Below are positions 24,953 through 32,561 of a DNA stretch of 64,000 bases, in pieces. This DNA is from Oceaniglobus roseus (lineage in GTDB: Bacteria > Pseudomonadota > Alphaproteobacteria > Rhodobacterales > Rhodobacteraceae): contig NZ_PNOS01000008.1 of assembly GCF_002869745.1 (NCBI RefSeq), positions 50,893 through 114,892 on the forward strand. The letters are read 5' to 3'. The notes below the pieces were generated by a model, which worked only from the letters and a program-made list of their open reading frames with translations, ran no database searches and was not told where the DNA came from. Every line of letters starts with the position of its first letter. The first letter of the stretch is position 1. The position numbers were made by a program, and so were the translations under genes.

Positions 24953-25504
24953 TCACTTGCCGAGCTTGCTCAGCTTGCTCTGCATCTCGGCCAGCTGGGC
25001 GCGGATCTCCTTCAGCTCCTCGCTGCTCGTCGGGCCGTCCTCGTCCTCGTCGCGGCCGGGACCGGAGGATCCCATCATCCCCCCCGTCATCGCCTTCATG
25101 AAGGCCCGTTGCTGCGCCCGCATCGCCTCGTAGCCGGGCATGCCGGCCATCGGGCTCATCACGTTCTCCATCACCTTCGACTGCCCGTCCCTGAGCATGT
25201 CGAAGCTCATCGCGAGGAACTGCGGCACCACCGACTGCGCCTGGGTGGTATAGCTGCGCACGAGGTCGGTCAGCACGGCCAGGGGCAGCACGTTCTCGCC
25301 CTTGCTCTCGTGTTCGGCAATGATCTGAAGCAGGTACTGCCGGGTCAGGTCGTCGCCGGACTTCAGGTCGACGATCTGCACCTCCCGGCCCGACCTGATG
25401 AAGCGCGCAATATCCTCGAGCGTGACGTAGTCGCTCGTCTCGGTGTTGTAGAGCCTGCGGCTGGCGTAGCGCTTTATCAGAAGCGGCGAGGTGGAGTCGG
25501 CCAA
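24953..25504 (-). CDS. phaR: Polyhydroxyalkanoate synthesis repressor PhaR
   Basis: This 183-aa regulator senses PHB granules and represses phasin synthesis. The N-terminal DNA-binding domain reads LLIKRYASRRLYNTETSDYV, the PhaR hallmark. A PHB-accumulation domain follows, ending in a short Glu/Lys coiled coil (EELKEIRAQLAEMQSKLSKL). A TTG at 25504 is the likely start because GGGAGG lies 5 nt upstream. A GTG at 25525 is possible but has no ribosome site and falls inside the operator repeats. In the family PhaR binds PHB or DNA alternately, so granules release the repressor from phaP and phaR promoters; TGC-rich repeats upstream support autoregulation. Confidence 0.93.
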   Translation of the reverse strand: MADSTSPLLIKRYASRRLYNTETSDYVTLEDIARFIRSGREVQIVDLKSGDDLTRQYLLQIIAEHESKGENVLPLAVLTDLVRSYTTQAQSVVPQFLAMSFDMLRDGQSKVMENVMSPMAGMPGYEAMRAQQRAFMKAMTGGMMGSSGPGRDEDEDGPTSSEELKEIRAQLAEMQSKLSKLGK

Positions 25505-25522
25505 GGAAGCCTCCCGTTTTGG

Positions 25523-25553
25523 CACTGCAGCGTCAGCCTATGGCAGTGCAGCG
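25523..25553. promoter_or_regulatory. Candidate PhaR autoregulatory site (TGC-rich direct repeats)
   Basis: CACTGCAGCG (25523-25532) and CAGTGCAGCG (25544-25553) are direct repeats with one mismatch and a 21-nt period, about two DNA turns. GCACTGC and GCAGTGC within them are also an inverted repeat. They lie 19-49 nt upstream of the phaR start and resemble the phaP boxes. Confidence 0.6.
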
Positions 25554-25554
25554 C

Positions 25555-25585
25555 AAAAAGAAAGGGCGCGCAAGACTGCGCGCCC
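25555..25585 (-). terminator. Intrinsic terminator of phaP
   Basis: GGGCGCGCA (25564-25572) and TGCGCGCCC (25577-25585) form a perfect 9-bp stem with a 4-nt loop. On the minus strand it is followed by TTTCTTTTT (complement of 25555-25563). It is placed 52 nt beyond the phaP stop and directly abuts the phaR operator repeats. Confidence 0.85.
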
Positions 25586-25636
25586 AGTCGACCGCCGGCA
25601 GGGAGGAGAAGGCCCGCGATCGGTGTCCGAAGCGGA

Positions 25637-26089
25637 TTACTTCGCGGTCGCGGTCGCCTTCTTGGCGGCGGCGGTCATGTCGTCGGTCGCCTTCTTCGCG
25701 GCGGCGGTCATCTCGGCCGAGGCATCCTTGCCGGCGGCCAGCATGATCTCGACGGTGTCCATCTGCACCTTCTTCGCGATTTCTGCGAAGGCGGCCATGG
25801 ATTCCGAGGTCATCTCGGCCTGGGCCGACGCGAAGTCCGAGAACGACTTCTGGTACTCGGCCGGCTCGGCCTTCATCCTGGTGACGTCGCCCATCTTGGC
25901 GATGGTGCCCTTGGTCCAGGCGGTCGAGATCTCGGTCGACTTCTCGGCGGCTTCCAGGGCCACCTTGCTCATCTTCTCGCCGAAGGCGGCGTAGGACTTG
26001 AAGCCGTCCTGGAAGGCCGACATGTCCATCGGGAACGCCGACATCATGTCCTGCATCGTCTTGGTGTAGTCTTGTGCCTTGGTCGCCAT
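25637..26089 (-). CDS. phaP: Phasin (PHB granule-associated protein)
   Basis: This 150-aa amphipathic helical phasin coats polyhydroxybutyrate granules and limits their fusion. It has the family pattern of long Ala-rich helices (AAEKSTEISTAWTKGTIAKM). The C-terminal tail is a low-complexity repeat of KKATDDMTAAAKKATATAK type. The ATG has AGGAGAG at proper distance. The 5' leader contains a 7-bp hairpin (26112-26118 with 26124-26130), which could stabilise this usually abundant mRNA. The promoter carries two PhaR-type boxes and the gene ends in a strong terminator, so it is its own unit between phaC and phaR. Confidence 0.93.
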   Translation of the reverse strand: MATKAQDYTKTMQDMMSAFPMDMSAFQDGFKSYAAFGEKMSKVALEAAEKSTEISTAWTKGTIAKMGDVTRMKAEPAEYQKSFSDFASAQAEMTSESMAAFAEIAKKVQMDTVEIMLAAGKDASAEMTAAAKKATDDMTAAAKKATATAK

Positions 26090-26149
26090 GTCATCTCTCC
26101 TGGTCAGTCTCCCGGGGCGCCCTGCCCCGGTGTTTCAATCTCTGACAGG

Positions 26150-26197
26150 AATATGCATGCTGCGGCGCAGCATTTCAAGTGTTTTTCTGCACTGCAG
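26150..26197 (-). promoter_or_regulatory. phaP promoter with two PhaR boxes
   Basis: On the minus strand TTGAAA (26173-26178) and CATATT (26150-26155) are separated by 17 nt. The palindrome CTGCGCCGCAG (26160-26170) fills the spacer. A second CTGC-N3-GCAG box lies at 26187-26197, just upstream of -35, centre-to-centre 27 nt. CTGC-N3/4-GCAG is the PhaR-type motif known in Paracoccus relatives. Confidence 0.8.
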
Positions 26198-26218
26198 CAA
26201 AAAACTTGGGGCAGGTTT

Positions 26219-28024
26219 TCACGGGGTTTCGCCCGACTTGACGTAAGTGCCCGGCGCCGCGGCGAGAATCTCGCGCCCCCCCGCCCCGGGCACCCGCGCC
26301 GCGACCTGGGTGCCCGACTTCTTCCTCAGCCACTCCTCCCAGTGCGGCCACCAGGACCCCTCGTGGAACGACGCGCTGTCGTACCAGTCCGCGGGCGCCT
26401 CGGGCCAGTCGGTGTTCATGTAGTGGCCGTACTTCTTCTTGCTCGGCGGGTTCACGATCCCCGCGATGTGCCCGGATTCGGACAGGATGAAGGTCTTCGA
26501 CCGGCTCCCCATCTCGCGGATCCCCTCGTAGCTCGACTTCCAGGCGGCGATGTGGTCGGTCTCGCAGGCGATGGCGCAGAGCGGCACCTTCACCTCGTCG
26601 ATCTTCACGGTATGGCCCAGGATCTCGAACCCGTCGGTCGCGAAGCGGTTCTGCTGGCAGAGCCCGCGCAGGTACTGCATCGCCATCTTCGCGGGCAGGT
26701 TCGTGCCGTCGCCGTTCCAGTAGAGCAGGTCGAAGGCCGGCGGGCTCTCTCCCATCATGTAGCTGCGGATCGCGGGCTGGTATATCAGGTCGTTCGAGCG
26801 CAGATAGGAGAAGGTCCGCGCCATGTAGAATGACTCGAGCACCCCCTTCGCGGCCACCTCCCGCTCCAGCCCGTCGACGAAATCGTCGTTCAGGAACACG
26901 CCCACCTCGCCCTGGTCCGCGAAATCGGTGAGCGTGGTGAAGAAGGTCGCCGACTTGACCGAGGCATCGCCCCGCTGCTCCAGCAGCGCGAGGGTCAGCG
27001 CCAGCGTCGTGCCCGCGATGCAGTAGCCGACGACGTTGATCTGGTCGACGCCGCAGATCTCCTTCACCTGCGCCATCGCTTCCAGATACCCCTCCTCGAC
27101 ATAGTCATCCATGCCCGTCTCGGCATAGGAGGCGTCGGGGTTGACCCAGGAGACGACGAACAGCGTGTAGCCCTGGTCGACGATCCAGCGGATCAGGCTG
27201 TTCTGCGGCTTGAGGTCGAGGATGTAGAACTTGTTGATCCAGGGCGGGAAGATCAGCAGCGGCGTCTTCCTGACCTTCTCGGTTGTCGGCGCGTACTGGA
27301 TCAGCTCGAACATGCGGTTGCGATGGACGACCGAGCCCTCGGCGGTGCCGATGTTCTGCCCCACCTTGAAGGCGTTCTTGTCCGCGAGGCTCACCAGCAG
27401 CTCGCCGTCGCTCGCCTCGATGTCGCGCACGAGGTTCTCCAGCCCGTCCACCAGCGACTGGCCCTCGGTCTCGACCGCCTTGGCCAGCGCCTCGGGGTTG
27501 GTGCCGAGGAAGTTCGTGGGGCTGAACATGTCCACGATCTGCTGGCTGAAATACTGCACCCGCTTGCGATCCTTCGCGTCGAGCCCCTCCAGAGAGCTCA
27601 GCGCGTTGCTCACCGCCTCGGAGGAGAACAGGTATTGCTGCTTGATGTAGTTGAAATAGGGATGGCTGTCCCAGACCGGATTCGAGAACCGCTTGTCCTT
27701 GGGCCCCGTGTCCGAGGGCGGCGCCAGCTTTCCTTGGGCAAGGGTATGCTGCGCCTCGACGAAATGCTTCATCGACTTCGACCAGTAGCTGACCTGGTGT
27801 TCGAGGATCTTGGACGGATTGGCCATCATTTCCGCGACATAGGCGGCGGCCGCCTTCTGGAACAGGTCGCTGCCGGGACCCTGCAGGCTGGGCGGCACCT
27901 GCCGCTTGGCCGCAAGCGCCGCGACCAGCCGCGCCGACAACGCCTCTACCTTCGCCAGGTTCTGGGTCAGCGCGTCCGAAGCCGCGGCCGTGCCCGTGTC
28001 CTTGCCGGATTCATTGGTTGTCAT
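26219..28024 (-). CDS. phaC: Class I poly(3-hydroxybutyrate) synthase
   Basis: This 601-aa synthase polymerises (R)-3-hydroxybutyryl-CoA on the granule surface. The lipase-like box is GYCIAG with catalytic Cys335. Asp in CETDHIAAW and His in SESGHIAGIVNPP complete the triad. Length and the absence of a PhaE or PhaR-subunit partner make it class I. The C-terminus is WPHWEEWLRKKSGTQVAARV-like followed by a short tail. It is divergent from phaZ across 124 nt with a good sigma-70 promoter of its own. The next gene downstream, phaP, has separate regulation, so synthase and phasin levels are uncoupled. Confidence 0.96.
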   Translation of the reverse strand: MTTNESGKDTGTAAASDALTQNLAKVEALSARLVAALAAKRQVPPSLQGPGSDLFQKAAAAYVAEMMANPSKILEHQVSYWSKSMKHFVEAQHTLAQGKLAPPSDTGPKDKRFSNPVWDSHPYFNYIKQQYLFSSEAVSNALSSLEGLDAKDRKRVQYFSQQIVDMFSPTNFLGTNPEALAKAVETEGQSLVDGLENLVRDIEASDGELLVSLADKNAFKVGQNIGTAEGSVVHRNRMFELIQYAPTTEKVRKTPLLIFPPWINKFYILDLKPQNSLIRWIVDQGYTLFVVSWVNPDASYAETGMDDYVEEGYLEAMAQVKEICGVDQINVVGYCIAGTTLALTLALLEQRGDASVKSATFFTTLTDFADQGEVGVFLNDDFVDGLEREVAAKGVLESFYMARTFSYLRSNDLIYQPAIRSYMMGESPPAFDLLYWNGDGTNLPAKMAMQYLRGLCQQNRFATDGFEILGHTVKIDEVKVPLCAIACETDHIAAWKSSYEGIREMGSRSKTFILSESGHIAGIVNPPSKKKYGHYMNTDWPEAPADWYDSASFHEGSWWPHWEEWLRKKSGTQVAARVPGAGGREILAAAPGTYVKSGETP

Positions 28025-28076
28025 ATTAATCTTTCCGCCCTAGTTTGCCGCAAAGCAGCATCCTCACCTTTCCCCG

Positions 28077-28105
28077 ATCATAAGCGTGACAGGGCCGAGG
28101 GGCAA
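28077..28105 (-). promoter_or_regulatory. Predicted sigma-70 promoter of phaC
   Basis: On the minus strand TTGCCC (28100-28105) and TATGAT (28077-28082) are spaced by 17 nt, giving a leader of roughly 46 nt. The leader contains the 11-nt palindrome TTTGCCGCAAA (28044-28054), a possible regulator site. Confidence 0.6.
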
Positions 28106-28148
28106 AGCGATGATTACGCGGCCGCCTCGCGCGGCACTGGAGATTCCC

Positions 28149-29465
28149 ATGCGATTTATGGCCACCTACGACATCATGGAAACGATGCGCAACACCAACC
28201 AGTGGCTTGGTGCGACCGCGTCCGCGATCGGGACGGCCCCCGCGACCGGCCTCGTGCCACACCCGATGTTCGGCCTGATGGCGGCCTGGGGCCAGGTGGC
28301 GGAACGCTCGTTCAAGCGCATGGTGGCCAAGCCCGACTGGGGCATCTCCACCGTGCTGGGCGAAGACGGGCGCGACCACGTGGTCGAGGTGAAGACCGAG
28401 GTCGAAAGACCCTTCGGCAACCTGATCCGCTTCGATGTCCACGGTCGTGCCCCGAAAGCGCGGCGCATCCTGCTGGTGGCCCCCATGTCCGGCCACTATG
28501 CCACGCTCCTGCGCTCGACCGTGGTCAGCCTGCTGCCCGACGCCGACGTCTGGATCACCGACTGGCACAACGCCCGCGACATCCCCGTGTCGACCGGCAA
28601 GTTCGACATCGAGGATTACACCCTCTACCTCGCCGACTTCATGCGCCACATGGGCCCGGACAGCCACGTGATCGCCGTGTGCCAGCCCGCGCCGCTGGCG
28701 CTGGCCGCGACCGCGCTGCTGGCCGAGGAGGATCCGAAGGCGCAGCCGCGCACCCTGACCCTGATCGGCGGGCCCATCGACCCCGACGCGGCCGACACCG
28801 ACGTGACCGACTTCGGCCGCCGCGTCACCATGGGCCAGCTCGAACACCTCGTCGTGCAGCGCGTGGGCTTCAACCACGCGGGCGCCGGGCGGCTGGTCTA
28901 TCCCGGCCTGCTCCAGCTCACCTCCTTCGTGTCGATGAACCTCGAAACCCACGCCCGCGCCTTCTCGGAACAGATCCTGAAGGTCGCCCAGGGCACCGCG
29001 GGGGACCAGGACAAGCACAACAAGTTCTACGACGAATACCTCGCTGTCATGGACATGACGGCCGAGTTCTACCTTTCCACGGTCGAGCGGGTGTTCAAGA
29101 ACCGCGAGATCGCGCAGAACGACTTCACCGTGGCGGGCCGCAAGGTGGACATCGGCAAGATCACCGACGTCGCCGTCAAGATCGTCGAGGGCGAGAAGGA
29201 CGACATCTCGGCCCCCGGCCAGTGCCTCGCCGCGCTGGACCTGCTGACCGGCCTGCCCGATGCGAAGAAGGCGAGCCACCTCGAGCCCGGCGCGGGGCAT
29301 TACGGCATCTTCGCCGGGCGGTCCTGGCGCAACAACATCCGCCCCCTGGTGCTGAACTTCATCGACACCAACGCGCAGGCGCCCGCGCCCGCCCCGAAGG
29401 CGGCCGCCAAGACCCCCGCCGAAGACGCGAAACCCGCGAAGAAGGACGCCCAGACCGCCGTCTGA
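28149..29465 (+). CDS. phaZ: Intracellular PHB depolymerase
   Basis: This 438-aa cytoplasmic depolymerase degrades stored native PHB granules. The nucleophile is a cysteine, Cys178 in IAVCQPAPLAL, as in the R. eutropha-type PhaZ1 family, instead of the serine of secreted depolymerases. The C-terminus after the PHB_depo domain is a Pro/Ala/Lys-rich tail (residues about 412-438) that may bind granules or DNA. The start at 28149 (MRFMATYDIMETMRNTN) fits the family and has GGAG upstream; earlier Mets would add non-homologous residues. It is divergent from phaC, so synthesis and mobilisation genes share one control region. Confidence 0.93.
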   Translation: MRFMATYDIMETMRNTNQWLGATASAIGTAPATGLVPHPMFGLMAAWGQVAERSFKRMVAKPDWGISTVLGEDGRDHVVEVKTEVERPFGNLIRFDVHGRAPKARRILLVAPMSGHYATLLRSTVVSLLPDADVWITDWHNARDIPVSTGKFDIEDYTLYLADFMRHMGPDSHVIAVCQPAPLALAATALLAEEDPKAQPRTLTLIGGPIDPDAADTDVTDFGRRVTMGQLEHLVVQRVGFNHAGAGRLVYPGLLQLTSFVSMNLETHARAFSEQILKVAQGTAGDQDKHNKFYDEYLAVMDMTAEFYLSTVERVFKNREIAQNDFTVAGRKVDIGKITDVAVKIVEGEKDDISAPGQCLAALDLLTGLPDAKKASHLEPGAGHYGIFAGRSWRNNIRPLVLNFIDTNAQAPAPAPKAAAKTPAEDAKPAKKDAQTAV

Positions 29466-29495
29466 GCCTGCGCCCACGGACCCGCGGACGCCCGG

Positions 29496-29538
29496 CCACG
29501 GGCGGCCGTGGGGACATCGCGTGGCGCCGCAAGGCGCC
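29496..29538. terminator. Double hairpin between convergent phaZ and hydrolase genes
   Basis: CCACGG/CCGTGG (29496-29501 with 29506-29511, 4-nt loop) is followed by GGCGCC-GCAA-GGCGCC (29523-29538), a perfect stem with a GNRA tetraloop. Both lie in the 93-nt convergent gap and probably separate the two transcription units. T-runs are absent. Confidence 0.45.
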
Positions 29539-29558
29539 TCCTCCGGATCAGACCCGGC

Positions 29559-30341
29559 CTACGCGCCGCCCGCCTGCCGCAGCAGTTGCGGCGCCGGGAC
29601 CCGGGCCATCCAGGCGCGCAGCACCTCGTTCATCCGGTCCGGCGCCTCGATGGTCGGCAGGTGGCCGACGCCCTCCAGCACCTTCAGCTCGGATTTCGGA
29701 ACGAGTCCCGCCATGAACTCGTGCCGCCGCGGCATGTGCAGCGTGTCGTCGCCGCCGCAGCACACCAGCACCGGCACCTTCACCTGCCGGAGCGTGCGCT
29801 GCTGGTCGGGCCGGCGCTGCAGCGCGTTGGCCTGCCTCAGGTAGGTCTCCGCGCCCAGCTCCAACGCCATCCGCATGGCGAAGCCGTGGATCTCGCCGCG
29901 GTACTCGCTGAGGCCGATGCACCCCTCCGGCACCTCCGCCGCCATCGCCTCGGCCAGCTTCCCGGCCTTGGCTCTGGCGATGCGCAGGTCGCGCTCGGCG
30001 GCGGCGGGCGGCGTCTCGGACAGGCAGTTGGTCGAGATCAGCGCCAGCCGCGTCACCCGCTCGGGCGCGCGGCGGACGATCTCGATCGCGACCATCCCGC
30101 CGAGCGCATGTCCCGCCAGCGCGAAGCGCGGCGGCGCCTGCGCCAGCACCGCCTCGGCCATGGCGTCCACCGCGTTCGCAGGCCCCCAGTGGGCCAGCAT
30201 CAGCGGCATGTCGCGGCCCAGCACCTCGACCTGCGCACCCCAGAGGCGGGCGTCGGTCATGAAGCCGGGCAGCAGGACAAGCGGTTCGGTCACGCCGTCG
30301 CGCGGTGCCGCACCGGGCTTCGGGTCGGCGGTGGACGTCAT
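29559..30341 (-). CDS. Alpha/beta-hydrolase fold protein with Ser-to-Ala nucleophile
   Basis: This 260-aa alpha/beta-hydrolase fold protein opens with LVLLPGFMTDARLWGAQVEV (oxyanion-hole strand). The nucleophile elbow reads LAGHALGGMVA, so the expected catalytic Ser at position 79 is Ala. The remaining triad candidates, Asp in CCGGDDTLH and His in EGVGHLPTIEAP, are present. Codon GCG is unambiguous in the given sequence. The protein may be inactive as an esterase, serve as a binding or scaffold protein, or use another mechanism. It lies downstream of another hydrolase gene on the same strand after a 120-nt gap. Confidence 0.83.
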   Translation of the reverse strand: MTSTADPKPGAAPRDGVTEPLVLLPGFMTDARLWGAQVEVLGRDMPLMLAHWGPANAVDAMAEAVLAQAPPRFALAGHALGGMVAIEIVRRAPERVTRLALISTNCLSETPPAAAERDLRIARAKAGKLAEAMAAEVPEGCIGLSEYRGEIHGFAMRMALELGAETYLRQANALQRRPDQQRTLRQVKVPVLVCCGGDDTLHMPRRHEFMAGLVPKSELKVLEGVGHLPTIEAPDRMNEVLRAWMARVPAPQLLRQAGGA

Positions 30342-30461
30342 CGAGGGTCGCTCCCGGGGTTCTGGCAGACTGCGGCCGCACCCTATGAACCGGCCCGGGT
30401 GCCCGCAAGGCGCCCGCCCGCACGATCCCGCGCCCCCGGCCGGTTCCCGCCGACGCGACGC

Positions 30462-31199
30462 CTAGCGCGAGACCTCGCCGACCGCAGCCTCGATCATCGC
30501 GAGGCATTCGGGAGTCGAGAACCGGTGGTCCGCCCCCTTCACGAGGCAAAGCCGCAGGTCCGGGCTTTCGACATGCTCCATCAGGCGCAGCGCCATCGAC
30601 ACCGGAACGTCGGTATCCGCCGTCCCCTGCAACAGCCGCACCGGCGCGTTCAGCGCGAGGGGCGCGCGAAGGACCAGGTTCGCCCGCCCGTCCTCGATCA
30701 GCCGCTTCGTGATCACGTAGGGCGCGCCATACTCCGACGGCTCCTCGATCCGCCCGTCCCGCTCCAGCGCCGCCTTCTGCGCCTCCGAGAAGCCCTCCCA
30801 CATGCTGTCCTCGGTGAAATCCGGCGCCGCGGCAATGCCCACGAAGCCCTTCAGGCGCTCGGGCATCCGCCGCGCCAGCAGGAGCGCGATCCAGCCGCCC
30901 ATGGACGAGCCGACCAGAACCTGCGGACCTTCCGTCAGCCGCGAGACCGCCTCGGCCGCATCCTCGGCCCAGTCGCCGATGCACCCGTCGGCAAAGGCGC
31001 CCGAAGACTCGCCGTGGCCCGAGTAGTCGAAGCGCAGGAACGCCCGGCCCGCCGCCTCTGCCCAGGCCTGAAGATGCACCGCCTTGGTGCCGCCCATGTC
31101 CGACATGAAGCCGCCGAGGAACACCACCCCCGGCCCCGCGCCTTCGGTCCGGTTGTAGGCGATCCGCCGCCCCGCCGCCGTCTCCAGGTAGTCCGTCAT
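30462..31199 (-). CDS. ABHD10-like alpha/beta hydrolase (thioesterase/esterase)
   Basis: This 245-aa serine hydrolase has the nucleophile elbow VGSSMGGW with Ser99, the preceding FDYSGHGESSG block, Asp in GTADTDVPV and His in GADHRFS. The GSSMGGW signature and compact length resemble ABHD10-type esterases and thioesterases. It is cytoplasmic and the substrate is unknown. Its start overlaps the stop of the MFS gene by 4 nt, so the transporter and hydrolase are translationally coupled, suggesting export or import of a compound linked to the hydrolase reaction. Confidence 0.87.
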   Translation of the reverse strand: MTDYLETAAGRRIAYNRTEGAGPGVVFLGGFMSDMGGTKAVHLQAWAEAAGRAFLRFDYSGHGESSGAFADGCIGDWAEDAAEAVSRLTEGPQVLVGSSMGGWIALLLARRMPERLKGFVGIAAAPDFTEDSMWEGFSEAQKAALERDGRIEEPSEYGAPYVITKRLIEDGRANLVLRAPLALNAPVRLLQGTADTDVPVSMALRLMEHVESPDLRLCLVKGADHRFSTPECLAMIEAAVGEVSR

Positions 31200-32452
31200 C
31201 CGTCCTCCACCTCGTCCAGTCCCTGCGCCACCACCGCGGCCCCGAGCGCCATGACCGCGAACAGCAGCACCGTCACCCAGGCGCCCGCCATCGAGGCGAG
31301 CGCCCCGAACAGCCCCGAGGCCAGCAGCAGCACGCCGATCACCGTGTTGGCGACGGCGGTATAGGCCGCCCGGTCATCCTCGGGCGCCATGTCCACAAGG
31401 TAGGTCGACCGCCCCTGCCGGACCCCGTGATAGGCGATCATCAGCACGAACAGAACCACCGGCAACCCCCAGGCCGCGAGTCCCAGGGCCGACACGCCCA
31501 GAGCCGCCAGCAGCGCAACCGCCCCCACGACGCCCGAGAGCTGCAGAACCCGCCGCGACGAGCGGTCCGAGAGCCGCCCCCAGACATAGGAACTGACGAG
31601 CGAGGCCAGCGCCGAGGCCAGCACCAGCGCCCCCAGCCGGTCGAACCCCTCGGCCCCGAGCAGGATCAGGTAGGGCGGCGCCAGCGCGGTCGAGACCAGC
31701 AGGCCGCGCACGACGATGAAGCGCACCAGCTGCGGATCCTCCTTCAGAAGCGTCATCTGCGCCGCGATCGACCGCGCCTCCGCATCCCCCCGCTCGGACT
31801 TCTCCTTGAGGGTCGAAAACAGCACCGCCGCGGCGACCCAGAAGGCCGCCGCGAGGGACAGCGCGCCGATGACCAGCGTCATGCGGTTGTCGCCGAAGAA
31901 CATGAGCAGCAGCGCGAAGACGATCACCCCGACCGCGGCCGCGGAACTCGCGAACCCAGTCGCCGTGCCGCGCCGCGACTTGCCCACCGTGCGCCCCAGC
32001 ACGTCCTTGTAGGAGACCGAGCAGACCGACCGCGCCACCGCCAGCACCGCGAGCAGCGCACAGATCACCGCCCCCGCCGCCGCGCCTTCCAGCACCAGCG
32101 CGGCCAGGACGATCCCCGCGGCGGCCAGCCCCTGCCCCAGCGATCCCGCCGACCAGGCCCATTTCCGCTGCCGCATCCGCGCAATCCGGGCCGAGGTGAA
32201 CAGCTGCGGCAGCAGCGCCCCCGCCTCGCGAATCGGCACCAGCAGCCCGACAAAGACCGAGGACGCGCCGAGCATGTTGAGGAGCCAGGACAGCACCAGC
32301 TTCGGGTCGATCAGCCCGTCCGCCACCTTGGTCATCGACAGCGACGCGGCATGGCGCAGGAAGTTGCCCGGCTCCTCCGACCCGACCGAGCGATCCTCGG
32401 CCTCCTGCCCCGTCAGGGCGTCGAAAGCCTTGTCTTCCAGGGTGTTGCTCAT
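31196..32452 (-). CDS. MFS transporter
   Basis: This 418-aa inner-membrane carrier has about 12 hydrophobic segments (for example LLNMLGASSVFVGLLVPI and VAVLFVLMIAYHG-like) and a soluble N-terminal extension of about 50 residues. A cytoplasmic loop of basic and acidic residues (STLKEKSERGDAEARSIA) separates the two halves. The start at 32452 (MSNTLEDKAFDALTG) is preferred; an upstream Met adds 11 charged residues and lacks support. The substrate is unknown. It heads a two-gene operon with the ABHD10-like hydrolase and is divergent from the ArsR-SRPBCC operon, so that regulator may control it. Confidence 0.85.
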   Translation of the reverse strand: MSNTLEDKAFDALTGQEAEDRSVGSEEPGNFLRHAASLSMTKVADGLIDPKLVLSWLLNMLGASSVFVGLLVPIREAGALLPQLFTSARIARMRQRKWAWSAGSLGQGLAAAGIVLAALVLEGAAAGAVICALLAVLAVARSVCSVSYKDVLGRTVGKSRRGTATGFASSAAAVGVIVFALLLMFFGDNRMTLVIGALSLAAAFWVAAAVLFSTLKEKSERGDAEARSIAAQMTLLKEDPQLVRFIVVRGLLVSTALAPPYLILLGAEGFDRLGALVLASALASLVSSYVWGRLSDRSSRRVLQLSGVVGAVALLAALGVSALGLAAWGLPVVLFVLMIAYHGVRQGRSTYLVDMAPEDDRAAYTAVANTVIGVLLLASGLFGALASMAGAWVTVLLFAVMALGAAVVAQGLDEVEDG

Positions 32453-32515
32453 GCCGTCACGCTCCCTTCTCCGATCACCGGGCACGACATAGGGCCACCC
32501 CCGGGACGGGCCAAT

Positions 32516-32556
32516 ACGTTACCATATTGACACGTTACTTATTAATCACCTATAAG
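32516..32556 (+). promoter_or_regulatory. Strong promoter with ACGTTAC repeats, predicted leaderless start
   Basis: TTGACA (32527-32532) and CTATAA (32550-32555) are spaced by exactly 17 nt in a markedly AT-rich stretch. ACGTTAC occurs at 32516-32522 and 32532-32538 (16-nt period), flanking and overlapping -35, as an operator might. With the -10 ending at 32555-32556, transcription should start at or within a base or two of the ATG at 32562, and no Shine-Dalgarno is present. Confidence 0.7.
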
Positions 32557-32561
32557 CAGCC

